From contig NZ_FNVQ01000004.1 of NCBI RefSeq assembly GCF_900108065.1, positions 124,001-188,000 of the forward strand: a stretch of 64,000 nucleotides of DNA. Direction: 5' to 3'. This document shows positions 1 through 6,425 of the stretch, one piece after another. The stretch comes from Marinobacterium lutimaris. GTDB lineage: Bacteria; Pseudomonadota; Gammaproteobacteria; Pseudomonadales; Balneatricaceae. The position numbers were made by a program, and so were the translations under genes. Every line of letters begins with the position of its first letter. Within the stretch, counting starts at the first letter, position 1. The notes under the pieces were generated by a model. The model worked only from the letters and a program-made list of their open reading frames with translations, made no database searches and was not told the DNA's origin.

Positions 1-209
1 TTGAATCGCGCCTCGGCCCGCGCGCTGCCATCGATGCTCATCCACATCCGCTGCGCCGTGTCGTAATTGGCCATCTTGAACTCTGCGTACGCCTTGAACA
101 GCTGCACCGAAGGCTGGGCAGAGTAAAAATCGTCCGGCAGCTCGTTAACATCTGTCGCCTGCGCAAAGGGAATGCAAAAAATGGCCATCAACGGCCAGCT
201 CCGCAACAT
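1..209 (-). CDS. Secreted hypothetical protein, N-terminal part (runs off the left edge)
   Basis: A minus-strand reading frame opens with ATG at 209 and stays open to the window edge, giving 69 residues. An AAGGAG ribosome binding site lies 7 nt upstream of the ATG. The first 18 residues (start MLRSWPLMAIFCIPFAQA) look like a Sec signal peptide with an AQA cleavage site. The mature part has the pattern FKAYAEFKMANYDTAQRMW, which resembles one helix pair of a TPR or Sel1-type repeat protein. The product is therefore probably periplasmic or outer-membrane associated. The rest of the protein is outside the window, so the family cannot be fixed. It is divergent from the tRNA array to its right. 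Confidence 0.6.
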   Translation of the reverse strand, partial: MLRSWPLMAIFCIPFAQATDVNELPDDFYSAQPSVQLFKAYAEFKMANYDTAQRMWMSIDGSARAEARF

Positions 210-368
210 GGCAAAACTCCTTGTTATTTTTATTTTCAGGTTGCTCAGAGCATTGAAGTCCGCAAGCTTGCAGCGGGCAATACCACCTTGGTATCCCCTG
301 CCCTGGCGAGGGTTTAAAGGAATGACTCAAGTCTATAAAAACAACCAGTTTTTTGTCGGCATTGAGTG

Positions 369-397
369 TTGACAGGCAATCAGAAAAAGAGAATAAT
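369..397 (+). promoter_or_regulatory. Promoter of the tRNA array
   Basis: A perfect TTGACA at 369-374 is followed after 17 nt by AATAAT at 392-397. A GC-rich stretch (cgcgcc) follows at the expected start site, which is typical of stringently controlled stable-RNA promoters. The first tRNA starts at 415. This is a strong sigma70-type match judged by eye. Confidence 0.7.
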
Positions 398-414
398 TCG
401 CGCCTCTAAAGCGT

Positions 415-491
415 GGCAATATAGCTCAGTTGGTTAGAGCAACGCATTCATAATGCGTGGGTCGCAGGTTCGAGTCCCGCTATTGCCACCA
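415..491 (+). tRNA. tRNA-Met(CAT), first copy
   Basis: A 77-nt cloverleaf with 7-bp acceptor GGCAATA/TATTGCC, anticodon stem ACGCA/TGCGT, loop TTCATAA (anticodon CAT) and encoded CCA. The T stem carries an A-C mismatch (GCAGG/CCCGC) like that of the E. coli elongator tRNA-Met, which favours elongator Met over the lysidine-modified Ile tRNA. The sequence is identical to the copy at 597-673. Confidence 0.93.
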
Positions 492-509
492 TTTAGAATT
501 GACAGGTGT

Positions 510-584
510 AGGGGTATCGCCAAGCGGTAAGGCAACGGGTTTTGATCCCGTCATGCGCAGGTTCGAATCCTGCTACCCCTGCCA
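510..584 (+). tRNA. tRNA-Gln(TTG)
   Basis: A 75-nt cloverleaf: acceptor AGGGGTA/TACCCCT, anticodon stem ACGGG/CCCGT, loop TTTTGAT with anticodon TTG, T loop TTCGAAT and encoded CCA. It is the second gene of the Met-Gln-Met-Gln array and shares most of its sequence with the Gln(CTG) gene at 691. Confidence 0.93.
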
Positions 585-596
585 CGTTTTGATAGT

Positions 597-673
597 GGCA
601 ATATAGCTCAGTTGGTTAGAGCAACGCATTCATAATGCGTGGGTCGCAGGTTCGAGTCCCGCTATTGCCACCA
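597..673 (+). tRNA. tRNA-Met(CAT), second copy
   Basis: Identical over all 77 nt to the tRNA-Met at 415-491, with anticodon CAT and encoded CCA. The perfect direct repeat suggests recent duplication or gene conversion within the array. Confidence 0.93.
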
Positions 674-690
674 TTGAAACACCACATTGT

Positions 691-765
691 AGGGGTATCG
701 CCAAGCGGTAAGGCACTGGATTCTGATTCCAGCATGCGCAGGTTCGAATCCTGCTACCCCTGCCA
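691..765 (+). tRNA. tRNA-Gln(CTG)
   Basis: A 75-nt cloverleaf with acceptor AGGGGTA/TACCCCT, anticodon stem CTGGA/TCCAG, loop TTCTGAT (anticodon CTG) and encoded CCA. It is the last gene of the array. No convincing intrinsic terminator follows before the next promoter at 881. Confidence 0.93.
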
Positions 766-880
766 CCTCCCGTGACACAATTCCGTTACAACCTCCCGCT
801 TTAGTCTCCGTTAAAACACCTTAGCTGTAATATCCTGCTCAACTTTAGCCTTAGCTTCTGTCCGGATATGTATTACTGCG

Positions 881-909
881 CTGACAGTCGAGTTCACTCA
901 GGCTAGTAT
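881..909 (+). promoter_or_regulatory. Probable promoter of the fimX-like gene
   Basis: CTGACA at 881-886 and TAGTAT at 904-909 are separated by exactly 17 nt. They sit 34 nt before the ATG at 944, so a leader of about 28 nt is expected. Assigned by eye only. Confidence 0.5.
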
Positions 910-943
910 GTAATTCGCATCCACCCTAACAGTCAGCCAGGTT

Positions 944-3058
944 ATGACAGCCCTATCAGAATCCAGTTACAGCATTCTCGACAAGCTTTCTTCCGGGTCC
1001 AGACAGCACCGGTCCGTTAATCTGCTCTTTGTTGGCTTTCCAAGCGAGCAAGTAGACCCTCTGCTATCCCTGGTTCGCACCGGCCGCATGGCGCCACGAG
1101 GGCGTCACGTAAATACCCGCGAGGAGCTTTCACAGGCTCTGAGCGAGCGTTCCTGGGACCTGCTGCTATGTACAGGCAACGCCAATGATCCGCATCTGCC
1201 TTACAACGTGGTCCACCAGCTTACCCAGCATGACCGAGATATCCCCGTCATCGAGCTGAGTGCGGATTCTTCCCCCGCGGCCCAGCTGCGCTCCTGGAAA
1301 GATGGTATTCAGGCACTGCTGCCCGAAAACCCCGGCGAACTGCTGCTGCACGTTATGCGCCACCTGATCAGCGAGCTGGATATCCGCCGCCGCCTGCGCC
1401 AGACCGAGGCGATGCTGGAAGTAGCCGAGCGTCATTACCACCAGCAAGTACTGAACTCGGCCGACGCCATCGGCTACCTGAACGAAGGCGGATTCGTTTT
1501 CGCCAACGACAGCCTGGTCACCCTGCTTGGGTTCGACAACGCGCGCCAGCTGGTCGGTCACTCCCTGTCGGAACTGCTGCCACCCGCGGACCAGGAACTG
1601 CTGAACGAATCGCTCTCTCGCCTGTTTGAGAAACATGAGCCGGTAGACACCACCCTGGATCTGTCGCTGCAGCGCGCCGATAACACCACAATCAGCGTCA
1701 ATGCCGAACTCCAGACCAATCGCTACGAGGGCCAGCTCTGCCTGACCCTGACGGCGAAATCGGATTATGATCTGGCACTGGCGCTGGGCCGACATGACGA
1801 AGATCCTCTCACCGGCCTCAAGAACGGGACTTTCCTGACCCAGAAGCTGGATGAAACCGCCCAGAAGGCTCTGAGTGGTGGCCACGATGCCCACCTGATC
1901 TATCTGCGCCTTAATCAGTTTCGCGATATCAACGATACCCAGGGCCAGGAAGCGGGCGAAACCCTGCTTACCGCGATTGCAGAGCGGCTGGCCAAGGCGT
2001 TTCCTGCACCACACCTGCCCTGCCGCCTGGAAGACGACAGCTTTGCCATTCTGTTCGTCCATCCCGATACCGAGGCGACCCAGAAGATCGGCCGCAAGCT
2101 GTTCCGCCAGGTTTCCGATCTACAGGTGCCTTTCGGCCAGGCCGCGCTCAACAGCTCCGCAGCGGTAGGTATAGTCACTATCAACGATAATGCACCGCCC
2201 GCCAGCGAACTGCTGAACCGCGCCCATATCGCGGTTAATTCCCTAGATGACGGCAAAGGCTGCTCGGTATATCGCAGCCAGTCCAGCCTGCATATGCATC
2301 AGGACGATGACGCCATCAAGCGGATTCTGGACGCGATCACCGATTGCCGCCTGAAGATGCTGTTCCAGCCGGTGGTCTCCCTGACCGAAGAGAGCGAAGA
2401 GCACAACTACGAAGTGCTTATCCGCATGCTGGATGAGAACAACGCCCCGCTGGTACCCAGCCTGTTCATGACCGCAGTGGAACAGAGCGACGTCATGGTG
2501 AAGATGGACCGCTGGGTAGTGGAACGCTCGCTGCAGATGCTCAAGACCGAACTCGACAAGGGTTTCCGCAACCGCCTGTTTATCAACATTGCCGGTCGTT
2601 CACTGCAGAGCAAGTCGCTGCTCGACTGGGTCGAACATGTGATCGGCGAACTGCAGATACCGCCTAACCTGGTGGTATTCCAGATCAGCGAAACCGATGC
2701 CGCCAGTAATATTGATCAGGCCCGCCGCTTCGCCGAAAGGGTCAACGCCCTGAACTGCCAGCTCTGCCTGAAACACTTTGGCAGCTCGCCCAACTCCCAC
2801 CGGGTGTTCGCCAGCATTCATGCCGACTACATCAAGCTCGATGCCGCCTATGTGCAGGACCTGGAAAGCGGGGATCTGACCATCAAGGAGATGCAGGAAC
2901 AGTTACAGCCAGTGGCCGCCGAGGGCCGGATACTGATCGCGCCGATGGTCGAAAACAACAAGATCATCAGCAAGCTGTTCCGTTGCGGTATCCAGCTGAT
3001 CCAGGGTTACTACCTGCAGCCACCGCGAGAGGCGATGGATTACGATTACTTTGAGTAA
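944..3058 (+). CDS. fimX: FimX-like REC-PAS-GGDEF-EAL c-di-GMP effector
   Basis: A 704-residue cytoplasmic protein with four domains: REC-like (about 25-140), PAS (about 165-270), GGDEF (about 285-440) and EAL (about 455-700). All three signalling domains look degenerate. The REC-like domain has WDLLLCTGN where a phospho-acceptor Asp is expected. The GGDEF motif is LEDDSF (362-367). The EAL motif is EVL (490-492), and the usual DDFG is replaced by KHFG. P. aeruginosa FimX has the same architecture, length and an EVL motif, and binds c-di-GMP without cyclase or strong phosphodiesterase activity to control type IV pilus assembly. In Pseudomonas fimX also lies beside serB, as here. I infer a c-di-GMP receptor for pilus or twitching control. 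No pilus genes are in the window. A hairpin follows the stop codon. Confidence 0.8.
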   Translation: MTALSESSYSILDKLSSGSRQHRSVNLLFVGFPSEQVDPLLSLVRTGRMAPRGRHVNTREELSQALSERSWDLLLCTGNANDPHLPYNVVHQLTQHDRDIPVIELSADSSPAAQLRSWKDGIQALLPENPGELLLHVMRHLISELDIRRRLRQTEAMLEVAERHYHQQVLNSADAIGYLNEGGFVFANDSLVTLLGFDNARQLVGHSLSELLPPADQELLNESLSRLFEKHEPVDTTLDLSLQRADNTTISVNAELQTNRYEGQLCLTLTAKSDYDLALALGRHDEDPLTGLKNGTFLTQKLDETAQKALSGGHDAHLIYLRLNQFRDINDTQGQEAGETLLTAIAERLAKAFPAPHLPCRLEDDSFAILFVHPDTEATQKIGRKLFRQVSDLQVPFGQAALNSSAAVGIVTINDNAPPASELLNRAHIAVNSLDDGKGCSVYRSQSSLHMHQDDDAIKRILDAITDCRLKMLFQPVVSLTEESEEHNYEVLIRMLDENNAPLVPSLFMTAVEQSDVMVKMDRWVVERSLQMLKTELDKGFRNRLFINIAGRSLQSKSLLDWVEHVIGELQIPPNLVVFQISETDAASNIDQARRFAERVNALNCQLCLKHFGSSPNSHRVFASIHADYIKLDAAYVQDLESGDLTIKEMQEQLQPVAAEGRILIAPMVENNKIISKLFRCGIQLIQGYYLQPPREAMDYDYFE

Positions 3059-3080
3059 TGAGGCTTTAAGTAAGCCTCAT
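3058..3080 (+). terminator. Hairpin at the end of the fimX-like gene
   Basis: Perfect 9-bp inverted repeat ATGAGGCTT / AAGCCTCAT around a 5-nt loop, starting on the last base of the stop codon. There is no T-tract, so it may be a weak terminator or an mRNA 3'-end stabilising hairpin. Confidence 0.4.
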
Positions 3081-3207
3081 ACACCAACCTGCATAGCAGC
3101 TGGCTTTGCATGAAGCTCGCTATAGGGAAGCCTGGATAGACCTACCGACTAATGCCGGGATCACCCATATCCGCTTCCTTTTCGAGGCCGGTTTCGTCTG
3201 CTGCCGA

Positions 3208-3434
3208 GCAAAGGGACTTGTACGGCTTTCGTTGCCAAGTAAGTCCCTTTGCAATCCCAAACCGCCCCTAAGTCTTGGTCGGCTGCGCCGACTACCCTGT
3301 GCTTCTCGTCTGAAAGAGCGGGACGGGCTTACTTATTCAGAATCAGTCGGCTTCGCCTCAAACAACCCGTCCCTTGTTTCTCTTTCAGCCTGCGATGCTC
3401 GGCTGCGCCAAAGGGGATCGATTATACGCTCAGA
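3208..3434 (+). repeat. Composite dispersed intergenic repeat, copy A
   Basis: The 515-bp gap between fimX and serB contains an element that recurs in inverted orientation at 23103-23303. Shared blocks in order are: a 12-bp stem with AAGGGA/TCCCTT (3208-3219 with 3241-3252), CAATCCC, CCGCCCCTA, the palindrome GTCGGCTGCGCCGAC (3278-3292), CCCTGTGCTTCTCG, CTGAAAGAGCGGGA (3310-3323), its partner CTCTTTCAG (3380-3388), then TGCGATGCTCGGCTGCGCC and AAAGGGGATCGA. The stretch between the two CTGAAAGAG arms differs between copies. No transposase or convincing gene is present. The rest of the gap, 3081-3207, shows nothing I can assign. Confidence 0.75.
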
Positions 3435-3522
3435 CAGCAATGAGACATCGAGCCCTGTTAACAATCAGGCGCAAGACAGACACGACCGATAACACCTAAA
3501 TAAGAGGTAAGGACTTCAAACT

Positions 3523-3553
3523 AAAAGGCCGGCTTGGATAGCCGGCCTTTTAT
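3523..3553 (-). terminator. Intrinsic terminator of serB
   Basis: A 12-bp stem, AAAAGGCCGGCT (3523-3534) with AGCCGGCCTTTT (3540-3551), and a 5-nt loop. It lies about 20 nt past the serB stop codon on the minus strand and ends in a T-run in that direction. Confidence 0.85.
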
Positions 3554-3573
3554 TATTTTCAGCACTACCCGAA

Positions 3574-4791
3574 TCAGAGTGCGCGGTCGCGATCGCGGAA
3601 GCCGATCAGGTAAAGAATACCGTCCAGCCCCAGGGTGGAGATGGCGTTCTTGGCGCTGCGGCGTACCAGCGGCTTGGCTCGGAACGCGATACCCAGGCCA
3701 GCGATAGAGAGCATCGGCAGGTCGTTGGCGCCATCGCCGACAGCAATGGTCTGCTCCAGGCGTACACCTTCCTTCTCGGCGATTTCACGCAGCAGTTGCG
3801 CCTTGCGCTCACCGTTGACGATCTCACCGACCACTTCACCGGTCACCTTGCCATCCTGGATATCCAGCTCGTTGGCGTGGATATAATCGAAGCCCAGCTT
3901 CTGCTGCAGGTGGCGGGCAAAGTAGGTGAAGCCACCGGAGAGAATCGCGGTTTTAAAGCCCAGCGCACGCAGGTTGGAGACCAGCTCTTCAACGCCCTCG
4001 GTCATCGGCAGCCGCTGTGCGATCTGTTCCAGAACGCTGGCATCCAGTCCCTTCAACAGGCCGACGCGGCGGCGGAAGCTCTCGTTGAAGTCGATCTCGC
4101 CACGCATGGCCGCTTCGGTAATCTCGATCACCTGGTCGCCAACACCCGCCTCTTTCGCCAGCTCGTCGATCACTTCCGCCTCGATCAACGTAGAGTCCAT
4201 ATCGAACACCACCAGGCGGCGGTTGCGACGGTAGATATCGTCCTTCTGGAAGGCAATATCCACATCCAGCTCGGAAGCGGCTTTCAGGAACGCCTCACGC
4301 AGCTCGCTCGCGTCAGCCGGCATGCCACGTACCGAGAACTCGACACAGGCGTTGGTTTTCGAATCCTGATCATCATCCAGACCAACACGGCCGGACAAAC
4401 GGCTGATATTGTCGATATTGAGGCCGTGGCAGGCGGCGATATCGGTGACCCGGGCGATATGGGTCGCGGTGATGCGGCGTGCCAGCAGCGTGATGATATG
4501 ACGGGTTTTGCCCTGGCCTTCAACCCACTCCGAGTAGGCGTCATCGCTGACCGGCTCAAAACGTGCCTGCAGGTTGAGCTCATGGGCCTTGAACAGGATA
4601 TCGCGCAGCACCGGCGAAGATTCCGCCTCCTGCGGCACCTGGATCAGCATGCCGAGCGACAGGGTGTTGTGGATAACTGCCTGGCCGATATCAAGAATAC
4701 CGATTCCGTAACGGGCCAGAATAGCCGTCATCTCAGAGGTCACACCGGGTTTATCCTCACCCGACAGGGTGAGCAGAATAATTTCGTGCAT
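3574..4791 (-). CDS. serB: Phosphoserine phosphatase SerB with N-terminal ACT-type region
   Basis: Catalyses the last step of serine biosynthesis, phosphoserine to serine. The 405-residue product starts at MHEIILLTLSG; the frame is open upstream but matches the family only from this Met. Residues 1-180 form two ACT-like regulatory modules, as in the long Pseudomonas-type SerB. Residues 190-405 form a HAD hydrolase: motif I DMDST (197-201, nucleophile D197 and acid D199), motif II ILSGG, and motif IV GDGANDLPML. It is convergent with the fimX-like gene and divergent from the DedA-PAP2 gene. The fimX-serB neighbourhood is also known in Pseudomonas. Confidence 0.93.
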   Translation of the reverse strand: MHEIILLTLSGEDKPGVTSEMTAILARYGIGILDIGQAVIHNTLSLGMLIQVPQEAESSPVLRDILFKAHELNLQARFEPVSDDAYSEWVEGQGKTRHIITLLARRITATHIARVTDIAACHGLNIDNISRLSGRVGLDDDQDSKTNACVEFSVRGMPADASELREAFLKAASELDVDIAFQKDDIYRRNRRLVVFDMDSTLIEAEVIDELAKEAGVGDQVIEITEAAMRGEIDFNESFRRRVGLLKGLDASVLEQIAQRLPMTEGVEELVSNLRALGFKTAILSGGFTYFARHLQQKLGFDYIHANELDIQDGKVTGEVVGEIVNGERKAQLLREIAEKEGVRLEQTIAVGDGANDLPMLSIAGLGIAFRAKPLVRRSAKNAISTLGLDGILYLIGFRDRDRAL

Positions 4792-4946
4792 CGCGTATAG
4801 ATCCGTCCGTCGCCGAACTCGTGAAAGTGAATGTGCGGATAGGGGCGTAAGTATACCGTTTTTCCCGCCCTCTACCGAGTCGGGCCGGGAATCCAGTATA
4901 GTTTCCCAATGAACCGCCCTATGCCCTGACACTTTGCCGAGATTCT

Positions 4947-6272
4947 GTGACCGAACAACTACTCGACCTGGCCCGCCAAAATCCGCTGCTCCTACCATTG
5001 CTGGTAGGCCTTATCTCCTTCGCCGAAAGCGTGGCGTTTATCGGTCTGGTGGTGCCGGGTGTGGCAATCCTGTTTGCCCTCAGCGCCCTCTCCGGCAGCC
5101 TGGAAGCCGCCTTGATACCACTGATCGCCGGTGGCGTGATCGGAGCGATCATCGGTGATCAGCTCAGTTTCCTGCTGGGCAGATACTTTGGCCCTTCCCT
5201 GCAGGAGCGCTGGCCGCTAAGCCGCTATCCGGAATGGCGACAGAGGGGAGAAACCTTTTTCCGCCGCCGTGGCGGCACCAGCATCGTTATCGGCCGCTTT
5301 ATCGGCCCGGTGCGGCCGCTGATCCCGTTTATCGCCGGCAGCTGCAAGATGCCGCCCGCACGCTTCACCCTGATTAACGGCTGCTCGGCCCTGGCCTGGT
5401 CGCCGGCCTACCTGCTGCCAGGATATCTCACCGGCATGGGCTTCAAACACCTGCCGCTGATCGAGGAACAGGGCACCTTTATCCTGGTAGCGATCATCAG
5501 CCTGGTGATCGGCTTTCAGCAGATCCATGTGCGCCTGCATCCCGACGCCGGGCTCTGGCACTGGCTGGCAAACCGCCGCCTCAATCCCCGCCTGACTTCG
5601 ATCCTCAGCCTGCTGCTGATCAGCAGTACTCTGTTCGGCTTTAGCATCTGGGCGCAGCTGTCCGGACGTTTTGCCGCCATCAATGAGGGGCTGTACGCGC
5701 TGCTCTACGGTATCGGTCAAAAGATCACTCCTGTTGCACAGTTCATCACCCACCTTGGCGATCCGCCCCTGCTGATAGGGCTTACCGCGCTGGCGGCACT
5801 GATCGGCTTACTGGTGTATCGCGACAGAGGCAGCCTGATACTGCTGCTGGGCGGACTCACCGCTGCGCTGAGCAACCATCTGCTGAAGGAGAGTTTTCAG
5901 GTGGCGCGTCCCGAAGCGGGACAGGCGATCCTGCAGAGCTACAGCTTCCCCAGCGGACATAGCAGCGGCGCCTGCGCTGTCTACGCCATACTGGCGATCT
6001 GGCTGCTGAGCGGGCAAAGCCATCGCACACGCCATATCGGCTATATGCTCACTGCTGGGCTGATACTGCTGATCGGCCTGTCACGAGCCCTGCTGGGCGT
6101 GCACTGGCCACTGGATATTATGGCGGGATGGCTTGAGGGGTTGATGCTGGCCGCGTTGTTCCGTCTATGGCTGCATCGCTATCCACCGGAACGGACACTG
6201 GCGTTGACCCGGACCCTGCCGCTGTTAGGGCTGCCGATCCTTGTCTACGCCAGTGTAATGACTCTTTTCTAA
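4947..6272 (+). CDS. DedA-family / PAP2 phosphatase fusion membrane protein
   Basis: A 441-residue inner-membrane protein starting with GTG. Residues 1-195 are a DedA (VTT/SNARE-associated) domain with FAE near residue 27 and the signature GRFIGPVRPLIPFIAG (116-131). DedA proteins act in lipid-carrier translocation and membrane homeostasis. Residues 220-441 are a PAP2 (type 2 phosphatidic acid phosphatase) domain with all three motifs: K314 and RP at 321-322, SFPSGHSS (333-340), and SRALLGVHWPLD (379-390). An undecaprenyl-diphosphate or phospholipid phosphatase activity coupled to carrier flipping is a reasonable inference. DedA-PAP2 fusions are known but not universal. The substrate cannot be read from sequence. 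A bidirectional terminator separates it from rnr. Confidence 0.85.
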   Translation: MTEQLLDLARQNPLLLPLLVGLISFAESVAFIGLVVPGVAILFALSALSGSLEAALIPLIAGGVIGAIIGDQLSFLLGRYFGPSLQERWPLSRYPEWRQRGETFFRRRGGTSIVIGRFIGPVRPLIPFIAGSCKMPPARFTLINGCSALAWSPAYLLPGYLTGMGFKHLPLIEEQGTFILVAIISLVIGFQQIHVRLHPDAGLWHWLANRRLNPRLTSILSLLLISSTLFGFSIWAQLSGRFAAINEGLYALLYGIGQKITPVAQFITHLGDPPLLIGLTALAALIGLLVYRDRGSLILLLGGLTAALSNHLLKESFQVARPEAGQAILQSYSFPSGHSSGACAVYAILAIWLLSGQSHRTRHIGYMLTAGLILLIGLSRALLGVHWPLDIMAGWLEGLMLAALFRLWLHRYPPERTLALTRTLPLLGLPILVYASVMTLF

Positions 6273-6347
6273 AGCCCGGATCTAAATCTCTGTTCAGAAA
6301 CCCGGGTTTAAGCCCAGGTCTATGCCCAAGATCGAATCCGCAAAAGT

Positions 6348-6370
6348 AAGCCGGGCTTTCGCCCGGCTTT
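6348..6370. terminator. Bidirectional terminator between the DedA-PAP2 gene and rnr
   Basis: Inverted repeat AAGCCGGGC / GCCCGGCTT around the loop tttc, lying between two convergent genes. Short T-rich tracts occur on both sides. The preceding 60 bp carries a second imperfect GC-rich inverted repeat (CCCGGGTTTAAGCCC). Confidence 0.7.
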
Positions 6371-6425
6371 ATCACTTCAAGATTTAGGACTTAGAACTTA
6401 AAACTTAGAACTCAGGGAATGAGCC

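Noticed and set aside
3106-3492. 128-codon plus-strand open frame after the fimX-like gene
   Set aside because: It spans the composite repeat, has low-complexity composition with hairpin-derived segments, no good ribosome binding site, and its frame is not kept in repeat copy B.
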